Positions 56,815 to 64,000 of a DNA stretch of 64,000 nt are shown piece after piece. This DNA comes from Conservatibacter flavescens (GTDB lineage: Bacteria > Pseudomonadota > Gammaproteobacteria > Enterobacterales > Pasteurellaceae). Position numbers and translations under genes: made by a program. The first letter of the stretch is position 1; every line of letters starts with the position of its first letter. The stretch lies in contig NZ_PHHA01000002.1 of the NCBI RefSeq assembly GCF_002795425.1, forward strand, positions 1 to 64,000. Reading direction: 5' to 3'. The notes under the pieces were generated by a model. That model saw only the letters and a program-made list of their open reading frames with translations. It made no database searches and had not been told where the DNA came from.

Positions 56815-58260
56815 ATGAATATTATCTACATTTTACTCGATCAAATCCGCAAAGATATGTTGGGTGCCTATGGGCATCAAATCGTTAAAACACCGAATAT
56901 CGATCGCTTAGCTAAAGATGGTATTCGCTTTAACAATGCTTTTACTCCAGCCTCTGTCTGTGGACCAGCTCGCACCTCTTTGTTTACTGGATTGATGCCT
57001 TCCACACACGGTATTATTAAAAATGGGGAAAAAGGTGGTTCGGGCGAAATTAGTCAAGCCGCTCCGAATATCGGTAAATTAGCTGGCTATAATACCTATG
57101 TAGTAGGTAAATGGCACGTTGGGACAAAATCTGTGCCAGAGGATTATGGCATTCAAGGACATAATTTTGATGGCTATGGCTATCCTGGTAGTGGTGTTTA
57201 TAAAAATCTAGTGTTCAACCAGCCTCCAACACATTCCAATCGCTATCACGAATGGCTAATCGAAAAAGGCTATGACATTCCAGAAGTGAGTAATGCCTAT
57301 TTTGGGGATAATCCTCACCTACGCGTACAAGAACTTTGTGGAAAGTTGTCTGGCACTAAAGAACAGACTATTCCTTACTTTATTATTGATGAGGCAAAAA
57401 AATTTATCGGGCAATCTCTTAACGAGCAAAAACCGTTTTTTACTTGGATCAATTTCTGGGGACCCCATACTCCTTGCATTGTGCCAGAGCCTTATTATTC
57501 AATGTATAACAAAGAAGATGTCGTATTAGATAAAAGTTTTTTCACTCCGTTGGAGGGTAAACCTAACCATTTTCGTACGATTTCAAAAATGTGGGGAATG
57601 TGGGAGGCAAGTGAAGATCATTGGAAAGAGGTAATTACAAAATTCTGGGGATATATCACCTTAATTGATGATGCCATTGGCGAACTCTTTGCTTATCTTG
57701 AAGAAAACAATCTCTATGACAATACCTTTATGGTTGCCACAGCCGATCACGGTGATGCAATGGGGGCTCATCGAATGATTGAAAAAGGTGAGTTTATGTT
57801 TGACACCACCTATAATATCCCAATGATTATTAAAGATCCCCGCTCAAACCGCAAAAATCAACAAGATGACAACCTTGTCTATCTACACGACCTTACCTCA
57901 ACGGTTTATGATATTGCTAACCAACCCATTCCAAATCGTTTTGAGGGGGAAAGTATCTTACCCATTGTCCGAGAAAATTATGCTAATCAACGTAAAGGCA
58001 TATTAGGGCAACTGGCTGGACATTTTGTCTATTTTGAGCAACGAATGTGGCGGCGAAAAGATTACAAACTTGTGTTCAATGCGACAGATGTATGCGAGCT
58101 TTATGATATTGTTAATGACCCAGAAGAAATGCATAATCTTTTTTATGACGAACGCTATACCGCAATCAAAAAAGAAATGCTAGAAGAAATGCGTGTTGAG
58201 ATGAAACGTCTTAACGATCCACTCGAAAACTGGGTTTATCGGATTATTGATGAAATTTAA
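56815..58260 (+). CDS. yidJ: Cytosolic sulfatase, Cys type (YidJ-like)
   Basis: Hydrolyses sulfate esters. From the ATG at 56815 (AAGGATAG upstream) the protein has 481 residues. The active-site motif is CGPARTSLFTG with Cys49, which must be converted to formylglycine, Pro51 and Arg53. Metal and sulfate ligands include Asp9-Gln10 at the N-terminus, GKWHVG near 99, and TADHGDAMGAHRM near 308-320. There is no signal peptide, so it acts in the cytosol on imported substrate. It lies between a symporter and an anaerobic maturase gene. Confidence 0.9.
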   Translation: MNIIYILLDQIRKDMLGAYGHQIVKTPNIDRLAKDGIRFNNAFTPASVCGPARTSLFTGLMPSTHGIIKNGEKGGSGEISQAAPNIGKLAGYNTYVVGKWHVGTKSVPEDYGIQGHNFDGYGYPGSGVYKNLVFNQPPTHSNRYHEWLIEKGYDIPEVSNAYFGDNPHLRVQELCGKLSGTKEQTIPYFIIDEAKKFIGQSLNEQKPFFTWINFWGPHTPCIVPEPYYSMYNKEDVVLDKSFFTPLEGKPNHFRTISKMWGMWEASEDHWKEVITKFWGYITLIDDAIGELFAYLEENNLYDNTFMVATADHGDAMGAHRMIEKGEFMFDTTYNIPMIIKDPRSNRKNQQDDNLVYLHDLTSTVYDIANQPIPNRFEGESILPIVRENYANQRKGILGQLAGHFVYFEQRMWRRKDYKLVFNATDVCELYDIVNDPEEMHNLFYDERYTAIKKEMLEEMRVEMKRLNDPLENWVYRIIDEI

Positions 58261-58265
58261 ATATT

Positions 58266-58295
58266 AACCGCTAACAACCTGTTAGCGGTTATTTT
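58266..58295 (+). terminator. Terminator/attenuator between yidJ and the maturase gene
   Basis: AACCGCTAAC and GTTAGCGGTT form a perfect ten-base stem with a five-base loop, followed by ATTTT. Confidence 0.75.
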
Positions 58296-58328
58296 AGGGC
58301 ATAGCCTCAAATAAAGCAGGGATGTTTT

Positions 58329-59444
58329 ATGTTCAAACCGCATTTTCACCTTATGGCAAAGCCAAGCAGTTTTCACTGTAATATTCAGTGTGAATACTGC
58401 TTTTATTTGGATAAAGAGCAGGATTTTGGACAGCGTGCGTTTATGTCGCAAGACACATTAAAAAACTATATCAAAAATTATATCCAATCCACCGCCTCCA
58501 ACCTAGTAGAATTTGCGTGGCAAGGCGGAGAACCAACCTTATTAGGATTAGATTTCTTTAAAAGAGCGGTCGAATTTCAGCAACAATTTGCCAATGGCAA
58601 AACGATCACCAATGCTTTTCAAACTAACGGCATTGCATTAAATCGTCAGTGGGCAACATTTTTCAAACAACATCAATTTTTAGTCGGGCTATCAATTGAT
58701 GGACTAAGTGCGGTACATAATCGTTACCGAATTAATAGCAATGGCCAGCCAACTTTTGAGCGTGTACTGAAAGCATTAGAATTATTGAAAACCTATCAAG
58801 TGAATTTTAATACGCTGACCGTTGTTAATGATCAGAATTGGGATAAGGGCAAAGCGACTTATCAAGCCTTAAAAGAGCTTGGTTCGACTTTTATGCAATT
58901 TATTCCCGTGGTGGAAACTTCTCACGGAAAAATAACCGCTTTCTCTGTGCCGTCTGAAGGTTATGGATGCTTTTTAGTTGATGTATTTAATGAATGGAAA
59001 ATCGCAGATCAGGGTAAGATATTCATTCTTGAATTTGATAATCTACTAGGGCAATATCTCGGCTATCCCTCAAGTAGCTGTGTGTTTCAAAAAAGTTGTG
59101 GTAAATCACTCATTGTGGAGGCGAATGGTGATGTCTATTCTTGTGATCATTTCGTTTTTCCAGAATACAAAATTGGCAATCTCAATCAACAACCTCTAGA
59201 TGATTTAGTGCTTTCTAAACAGCAACGAGATTTTGGTTTAGCAAAATATACGCAACTTAGCACGATTTGCCAACAGTGCGAATATCGCTCCCTATGCCAT
59301 GGTGGTTGCCCCAAACATCGTATTATGGAAATCGAACAGAGCCCATTCAAACACAACTATTTATGTGCTTCTTATCGTTACTTTTTTCAACATACTGCTG
59401 AATTTATGCGAAACGCAGAAGAGAGAATTCGGCAGGGAGTCTAG
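58329..59444 (+). CDS. yidF: Anaerobic sulfatase-maturating radical SAM enzyme
   Basis: Oxidises the sulfatase active-site Cys (or Ser) to formylglycine without oxygen. The 371-residue protein has the radical SAM motif C17-x3-C21-x2-C24 (CNIQCEYC), QTNG near 96, and a C-terminal SPASM region with about seven cysteines (SCVFQKSC, CDHFVF, CQQCEYRSLCHGGC) that would bind two auxiliary 4Fe-4S clusters. It is 68 bases behind its presumed substrate gene. An uptake signal lies at 58706-58714. Confidence 0.93.
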   Translation: MFKPHFHLMAKPSSFHCNIQCEYCFYLDKEQDFGQRAFMSQDTLKNYIKNYIQSTASNLVEFAWQGGEPTLLGLDFFKRAVEFQQQFANGKTITNAFQTNGIALNRQWATFFKQHQFLVGLSIDGLSAVHNRYRINSNGQPTFERVLKALELLKTYQVNFNTLTVVNDQNWDKGKATYQALKELGSTFMQFIPVVETSHGKITAFSVPSEGYGCFLVDVFNEWKIADQGKIFILEFDNLLGQYLGYPSSSCVFQKSCGKSLIVEANGDVYSCDHFVFPEYKIGNLNQQPLDDLVLSKQQRDFGLAKYTQLSTICQQCEYRSLCHGGCPKHRIMEIEQSPFKHNYLCASYRYFFQHTAEFMRNAEERIRQGV

Positions 59445-59536
59445 TTATTATTTCAAACGTTATCGCTTATTTTACTGGTGTGAATAGAATTTTATAGGGT
59501 ATTATTGGATAAAATTGTTTATTTTGAGGATATGTA

Positions 59537-60346
59537 ATGACTACACAAAAACTTCCGTTTTTTTCACCGCACTTGAAACTCGTGCAATATCAAGATATTC
59601 CAGTATTAGTGCTTGAACATTCTGTTGGTTCAGCAAAAATCAGTTTGCAAGGTGGACAGTTACTTAGTTGGAAACCAGCGAATGCTAAGCAAGATCTGTT
59701 ATGGCTAAGTGAGGTGGAACCTTTTAAATTAGGCAATGCGATTCGTGGCGGAGTACCTATTTGCTACCCTTGGTTTGGTAAAGTAAAAGAGCCAGCACAT
59801 GGCACGGCTCGCTTGCGATTATGGGAACTCAGTGGGCAAGATATTTCTGATGAAGCGGTGTTGATTGAATTAGCATTGTTAAATGAGAAGCAACAAATGG
59901 AAGCCAAAATACAATTCCATTTTACGACTAGTTGTGAAATTCGTTTTACGCATTATGGAGAAACACCGGCACAAGTTGCGTTACATAGCTATTTTAATGT
60001 GAGTAATATTGCGGACATTTGGGTAGAAAATTTACCAACGGAGTGTTTTAATTCTTTAACCCAACAAACAGATAATGTAGAAAGCCCTCGTAAAGTGTTT
60101 GAGCATGTAGATTGTATTTATCAAGCAGAATATCCAATTCAAACCATCGTTGATCCTGGTTTTAAACGCAGTATTGATATTGTACATAATAATGCGAGTG
60201 AGATTGTCTTTTGGAACCCATGGCATACGACTACGAGCGGTATGAGCAATACGGGTTATCAAACGATGCTGTGTGTCGAGACCGCTCGTCTTTCTCGCTT
60301 ATTGGCGCAAGGGGAAAGTATCGCGGTACGGATTATTGAGAAATAA
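59537..60346 (+). CDS. yeaD: Glucose-6-phosphate 1-epimerase-like protein (YeaD)
   Basis: A 269-residue aldose-1-epimerase-fold enzyme that interconverts anomers of hexose-6-phosphates. Family blocks are SLQGGQLLSWKP near 35-46, RGGVPICYPWFG near 73-84, HSYFNVSNI near 154-162, and FWNPWHTTTSGMSNTGYQTMLCVE near 225-248. An uptake signal sits in its first codons (59566-59574). Confidence 0.92.
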   Translation: MTTQKLPFFSPHLKLVQYQDIPVLVLEHSVGSAKISLQGGQLLSWKPANAKQDLLWLSEVEPFKLGNAIRGGVPICYPWFGKVKEPAHGTARLRLWELSGQDISDEAVLIELALLNEKQQMEAKIQFHFTTSCEIRFTHYGETPAQVALHSYFNVSNIADIWVENLPTECFNSLTQQTDNVESPRKVFEHVDCIYQAEYPIQTIVDPGFKRSIDIVHNNASEIVFWNPWHTTTSGMSNTGYQTMLCVETARLSRLLAQGESIAVRIIEK

Positions 60347-60363
60347 AGTATTGATTGATTCCG

Positions 60364-61164
60364 TTATCCAATAAAACTAATCGTAAACATATAGCCTGCG
60401 ATGAACAGTAAAATAAAAGCCAGTGATTTTTTGATCATTGCAGGTGATAAAACGGCTCGGCATTTCATAGAGAAAAAACTCATCACAAAAGAGCTGCACA
60501 CCATAATCCCTACGATCATAAAATCAACATAGCCAATCTGCCATGAATGTAGGGTATGTGGAGGAACCTTACTTAAGTAACCATATAAGTTGCCTAAACC
60601 ACCAATTACCATCATTGCATTGGTATAAAGCGCAATTTGAGAGGCCTTAACGGAATGTAGCTGATTAATTAATGGTGCCATAATAGAACCGCCTCCGATA
60701 CCCGTAATTCCAGCAATATTTCCGCCAAACAGACAAATTAATAGGCCTTTTATATATTCATTTTTAGGGCTAGGGGAAACTTTTTTTTCATTATGAGAAG
60801 CAATCAGGGTTTTGATTGCAAGTACTAAAAGTGTGGTAATAAAGAGTAGGCTAATCCATTTTTCAGGTAATAAGAAACTCCACTGAAAACCAAGTTGTAC
60901 ACCGATAATCATGCCTACAGACCAAAAGAGAAGATTTTTCACATTAATTTGGATATGTTGGTGGCGTAATAAAATAAGATTGATCAGTGCTGTTCCCATC
61001 ACAATCGTTAATGATGTTGCTGCAATCATTTGAATAGGGTAATTAGGAAATAACGTTTTAAGGACTGGTACAATTAAAACACCACCGCCAATCCCAAAAA
61101 TAGCAGATATCACATTACAAATCGCACCACAAAAAATGAGTATAACGATAATGGATAGGCTCAT
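60364..61164 (-). CDS. TauE/SafE family exporter
   Basis: A 266-residue membrane protein with about eight helices in two repeats, each opening with a glycine-rich segment: SAIFGIGGGVLIVP near 20-33 and GGNIAGITGIGGGSIMAP near 152-169. Family members export sulfite, sulfoacetate or related organosulfur anions. It lies 4 kb from the sulfatase locus and is divergent from a Crp/Fnr-type regulator with a shared palindrome in between; export of sulfate-derived anion is inference. Confidence 0.88.
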   Translation of the reverse strand: MSLSIIVILIFCGAICNVISAIFGIGGGVLIVPVLKTLFPNYPIQMIAATSLTIVMGTALINLILLRHQHIQINVKNLLFWSVGMIIGVQLGFQWSFLLPEKWISLLFITTLLVLAIKTLIASHNEKKVSPSPKNEYIKGLLICLFGGNIAGITGIGGGSIMAPLINQLHSVKASQIALYTNAMMVIGGLGNLYGYLSKVPPHTLHSWQIGYVDFMIVGIMVCSSFVMSFFSMKCRAVLSPAMIKKSLAFILLFIAGYMFTISFIG

Positions 61165-61222
61165 TTATTTTTCCTTATTTGAATTTTATTGTGAGTATTT
61201 TGGCGGTTATTGGAAAAAATAC

Positions 61223-61240
61223 TTATGATCGCTATCATAA
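61223..61240 (+). promoter_or_regulatory. Putative Crp/Fnr-like operator, tauE/regulator divergent region
   Basis: TTATGATCGCTATCATAA has perfect seven-base arms (TTATGAT/ATCATAA) and a four-base centre, the same architecture as the site at 54962-54979. On the minus strand TATGAT inside it could serve as the -10 of tauE, so occupancy might repress tauE or set divergent control. Confidence 0.7.
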
Positions 61241-61351
61241 AGAAAAGTAATTTTTATAAAAATGTATTCGTTGATCACAAAATTGCGCATTCACCATAGC
61301 ATTCTATATGTCGTATTGATATGCTTGCATAAAATGAAAAGGAGAGCATTT

Positions 61352-61921
61352 ATGCATAACATGATATTAATTAAGCCAGAACAATTGATTCATAGCCATA
61401 TAACGCGATTACATAAATTGGAAAAGGGAACCGTCATCTATTCACAAGGCGATAAGGCAAATGAATTTTATTATGTTGAAAGCGGTTTGATCGGCCTATA
61501 TCATGTGTTAGAAAATGGCAAAGAAAGTTTATTGCGAATTTATTCCAGTCAAGATTATTTTGGTTTTCGTACCGTATTTGGGACACAAATTTATCATTGT
61601 ACTGCGAAAGTATTATTGCCGGCAGAAATCGTGCGAATATCTCCACATAATGTGTCGGAGTTTATTCAAGCAAACCCACAGATGATCCAATACCTATTAC
61701 ACCAACTATCAGAAGAACTGCAGTTTTCAGAACAAAGGCTAGCGAAAGCGGCTTATATGCGTAGTTTAGACCGTGTAATGGAGAGTATTACCCATTTAAC
61801 CCAGTATTATCCGAATTATCCTTGGACATATCGTGAAATTGCAGAGTATTCTGGTTGTGAAACAGAAACCGCTATTCGTATTAGTAAAGAGCTGAAAAAG
61901 CAAGGTTTTTTGAAACAATAA
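61352..61921 (+). CDS. Crp/Fnr-family transcriptional regulator
   Basis: From the ATG at 61352 (AGGAG upstream) the protein has 189 residues: a cyclic-nucleotide-binding-like barrel (about 20-110, KGTVIYSQGDKANEFYYVESG), a dimer helix (about 112-150) and a winged HTH (YREIAEYSGCETETAIRISKEL, 160-181). It has only two Cys (83, 169), so no FNR-type iron-sulfur cluster. By alignment with CRP, Glu181 and Arg185 are kept as Glu172 and Arg176, but Arg180 is Thr171. This predicts loss of contact with the first G of TGTGA and fits the TTATGA half-sites nearby. The effector is unknown. Confidence 0.87.
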   Translation: MHNMILIKPEQLIHSHITRLHKLEKGTVIYSQGDKANEFYYVESGLIGLYHVLENGKESLLRIYSSQDYFGFRTVFGTQIYHCTAKVLLPAEIVRISPHNVSEFIQANPQMIQYLLHQLSEELQFSEQRLAKAAYMRSLDRVMESITHLTQYYPNYPWTYREIAEYSGCETETAIRISKELKKQGFLKQ

Positions 61922-61961
61922 TCCTCTATACTTCTGAGATAGAGGATTGATTGAAGAAGGC

Positions 61962-62825
61962 TTATGTGGCTAAATAACGCATTAATCCTTCTTGTTGAGT
62001 GGTTGCAATTAAACGTCCTTGACGATCAAAGATTTGTCCTCTTGCCAAACCACGCGCGCCATAGGCATTATTACTTTCTACTGCGTAGAGTAACCAGTCA
62101 TTGAGATCAAATTCACGGTGAAACCAAATAGAATGATCGATTGTTGCGACTTTCATTCCCTGTTGTAAAAAACCTTTAGAATGGGGGTGAAGTGCGGTCA
62201 AAATACAATGAAAATCAGAGAAATAGGCAAGCAGACATTGCTGAATTTTAGTATCAAGTGGCGCTTCGCCATTGGCTTTTACCCAAGCAAATTGTTCCGG
62301 TGGTAATAAGGTTCCATTGAAAGGGTTGTTTAGGTGTTTTGTCCGAATATGGAAAGGGCGCTCTGCGGTAAATTGTGCGCGAATAGCCTCAGGCAGCAGC
62401 GGTGCCATTTTTTGTAATACTTCATTTTCTGCTGAAAAATCTTCTGGAGAGCCTACTTGTGGCATAACACTTTGGTGGTCGAATCCTGCTTCAGGCACTT
62501 GAAAAGAAGCTGTGACATGGCAAATAGACTGATTATGCTGAATGGCTTTCACACGTAGCGCAGTAAAATTATGGCCTTCTCTTAGTATTTCCACATCATA
62601 AATTATAGGATACTGAGCATCACCAGGTGCTAAGAAATAAGCATGACAGGAGTGTAATAGACGATCACTTGGGGCAACTTGTATTGCAGCAGAAATAGCT
62701 TGTGCCACAACTTGTCCGCCAAAAACTTGACGTAATCCAAGATCTTGACTATCGCCACGAAATAAAAAATCATCAAGTTTTTCGAGTTGAAGCAATGAAA
62801 TTAACTGTGTTAAAGCGGTGGACAT
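61962..62825 (-). CDS. tesB: Acyl-CoA thioesterase II
   Basis: A cytosolic double hot-dog thioesterase that hydrolyses medium- and long-chain acyl-CoA. The 287-residue protein has FRGDSQDLGLRQVFGGQVVAQA near 23-44, TIDHSIWFHREFDLNDWLLY near 219-238 with the catalytic Asp221, and ARGLARGQIFDRQGRLIATTQQEGLMR at the C-terminus with the Gln. Length matches E. coli TesB (286). An uptake signal lies at 62190-62198. Confidence 0.95.
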   Translation of the reverse strand: MSTALTQLISLLQLEKLDDFLFRGDSQDLGLRQVFGGQVVAQAISAAIQVAPSDRLLHSCHAYFLAPGDAQYPIIYDVEILREGHNFTALRVKAIQHNQSICHVTASFQVPEAGFDHQSVMPQVGSPEDFSAENEVLQKMAPLLPEAIRAQFTAERPFHIRTKHLNNPFNGTLLPPEQFAWVKANGEAPLDTKIQQCLLAYFSDFHCILTALHPHSKGFLQQGMKVATIDHSIWFHREFDLNDWLLYAVESNNAYGARGLARGQIFDRQGRLIATTQQEGLMRYLAT

Positions 62826-62886
62826 GAGATTTTTCCTTTATTTTGTCAAAAATCGACCAATTAAAATTAATTTAAAATGAAACCTT

Positions 62887-62915
62887 TTGCAATCTTCTCA
62901 GCACTATAGCATAAT
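62887..62915 (+). promoter_or_regulatory. Promoter of ffs
   Basis: TTGCAA (62887-62892) and CATAAT (62910-62915) are 17 bases apart, giving a start about 20 bases before the mature 4.5S RNA. Confidence 0.6.
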
Positions 62916-62942
62916 TACACCCATCGCTGAGGCGATTTCAAT

Positions 62943-63056
62943 GGAAGCCCTCTTGGTTCCTCGCAACAACATCTGGTTTACTCGGTCAGGTTCGGAAGAA
63001 AGCAGCCAAAGTCAGAATGTTTGTGTGCCGAGATTCAGCTGGGAGGGTTTCCACCC
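62943..63056 (+). ncRNA. ffs: Signal recognition particle 4.5S RNA
   Basis: The 114-base stretch has the conserved SRP apical core GGTCAGGTTCGGAAGAAAGC, with the GGAA tetraloop, symmetric loop and AGCAGCC segment bound by Ffh. The terminal arms GGAAGCCCTC and GAGGGTTTCC pair (one G:U). Length equals E. coli 4.5S RNA. The exact ends are set by comparison with E. coli. Confidence 0.95.
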
Positions 63057-63072
63057 AACTGTCCCTGTTATG

Positions 63073-64000
63073 TTAGATTCGTTCTACTAATCGTTTGAAA
63101 AATCCTGATTCCTGATTTAATAGTTCAGAATAAGATCCTTGTTCAATCAACTTCGCATTATCCATAACACATAATAAATCAAATTGCGCTAAAGCAGTAA
63201 GGCGATGGGTGACCATAATTAATGTTTTATTCTGAGCATGTTGTAAAATCAGATTGAGGATATGTCGTTCCGTTTCACGATCCAAACCTTCGGTCGGTTC
63301 ATCTAGTAATAAAATAGGGGCGTCATTGAGTAAAATACGCGCCAAACCTAAACGGCGTTGTTCTCCTCCTGATAATGGGCGACCACCGTCACCAAGCCAT
63401 AAATCAAGCCCTTGATCTTGCAATAACTTACCCAAACCAACTTGCTCTACAATGTATTGCATACGTTGATCATCAATGGTGTTTTCATTTGCAATTTGCA
63501 AGTTATTACGCAAAGTGTCGCTAAATACATGCACTCGCTGAGTCAGAAAACAGATATTTTTTCGTAAAGAACATTCTGTATAATGTTCAATAGATTTTCC
63601 CGCTAATAAGAGTTGACCTTGCAGAGCATCATAATTCCGTACTAATAATTGTAATAATGTGGATTTTCCACTTCCGGTTTTGCCTAATATCGCGGTTTTT
63701 TGTCCTGAGAAAATAGTTAAATTTAACTGATTAAGCGCAAGATCCGAACGATTTGGATACTGAAAAGTGATATTTTCTGCTTGAATAAGGGGTTGGCTAT
63801 TCAAAAACAGTTCTTGAGTACCGGTAAATTTTACCATAGGCGTTTGTTGAGTAATCTCACTTACTCGTTCTGCAGAGGCAATCACTTGCCCGATATGGAG
63901 AAATGCTGCACCAATTGGCATTAGCATTTCGAAAGAAGCCAAAGCACAGAACGTGAAAAGGGCTATCATCGCGGCTTTATATAAACCGGTACCGAGATCT
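63073..64000 (-). CDS. cydC: Heterodimeric ABC exporter CydC, C-terminal part
   Basis: CydDC exports cysteine and glutathione needed for cytochrome bd assembly. The reading frame stays open to the end of the window, so the N-terminal membrane domain (about 240 residues or more) is missing. The visible part has the last membrane-helix segment (ALFTFCALASFEMLMPIG) and the ATPase: Walker A GKTGSGKST, Q-loop LTQRVHVFS, signature LSGGEQRR, Walker B PILLLDEPTEGLD, H-loop VTHR. It matches CydC better than CydD. Confidence 0.9.
   Translation of the reverse strand, partial: DLGTGLYKAAMIALFTFCALASFEMLMPIGAAFLHIGQVIASAERVSEITQQTPMVKFTGTQELFLNSQPLIQAENITFQYPNRSDLALNQLNLTIFSGQKTAILGKTGSGKSTLLQLLVRNYDALQGQLLLAGKSIEHYTECSLRKNICFLTQRVHVFSDTLRNNLQIANENTIDDQRMQYIVEQVGLGKLLQDQGLDLWLGDGGRPLSGGEQRRLGLARILLNDAPILLLDEPTEGLDRETERHILNLILQHAQNKTLIMVTHRLTALAQFDLLCVMDNAKLIEQGSYSELLNQESGFFKRLVERI

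Noticed and set aside
62887-63090. Small open frame over the 4.5S RNA
   Set aside because: The SRP RNA core and pairing arms explain the sequence.

Overview
The window is a chromosomal segment of a Pasteurellaceae bacterium. The 9-mer uptake signal AAGTGCGGT or its complement occurs more than twenty times on both strands, which is the Hin-type DNA uptake sequence of Haemophilus, Aggregatibacter and Pasteurella. The DNA is AT-rich by eye, the porin is of the OmpH/OmpP2 type, and the housekeeping genes match that family. The uptake-signal density (about 0.35-0.4 per kb by manual count) is lower than I recall for H. influenzae and closer to Pasteurella, so Pasteurella or a relative is my guess; the species cannot be fixed from this alone. 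I see no prophage, insertion sequence, CRISPR array or rRNA.

Layout. 1-7.5 kb: a kinase-like gene with a tiny lipoprotein, then metY-rimP-nusA-infB-rbfA-truB. 7.5-11.8 kb: trehalose set treR-treB-treC with a CRP site and a TreR operator. 11.8-18.2 kb: a TPR glycosyltransferase, a CRP-linked porin, and scrK-scrB directly behind tyrS. 18.4-23 kb: yfaE, tldD, tsaE, two tRNA-Gly, orn, rsgA. 23-27.6 kb: ptsH-ptsI-crr and a CstA-family transporter. 27.7-37.2 kb: ycfP, dsbD, lemA with two TPM-domain genes, grxD, a qmcA-nfeD-oxidoreductase operon, modF, sstT. 37.4-39.3 kb: an SOS-box-controlled UmuD-like gene that lacks the catalytic Ser and Lys, nlpC, and a frameshifted ycdY. 39.3-48.4 kb: the ycc cluster (yccS, yccF, mgsA, yccT, acyP, tusE, yccA), with a Fur-box sitABCD metal transporter inserted. 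48.6-54.8 kb: tRNA-Ser, thiI, roxA, ratB-ratA, a small EamA protein, pth, ychF. 55-61.9 kb: a sulfatase locus (SSS symporter, cytosolic Cys-type sulfatase, anaerobic sulfatase maturase), yeaD, a TauE/SafE exporter, and a Crp/Fnr-family regulator. 62-64 kb: tesB, the 4.5S RNA gene, and the 3' half of cydC cut by the window end.

How the parts work together. Carbon control is a strong theme: HPr, EI and IIAGlc are encoded here, and perfect TGTGA-N6-TCACA sites precede treB, the porin and the sulfatase-locus symporter. The most interesting signal is a second palindrome, TTATGA-N6-TCATAA, found twice: at about -42 of the symporter promoter and in the tauE/regulator divergent region. It has Crp/Fnr spacing, but the first G of TGTGA is replaced by A. 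The local Crp/Fnr protein carries Thr where CRP has Arg180, the residue that reads that G. I infer a small sulfatase/sulfur-export regulon run by this regulator. The second notable item is the SOS-controlled UmuD-like pseudo-protease with two LexA boxes in its promoter and no umuC partner beside it.
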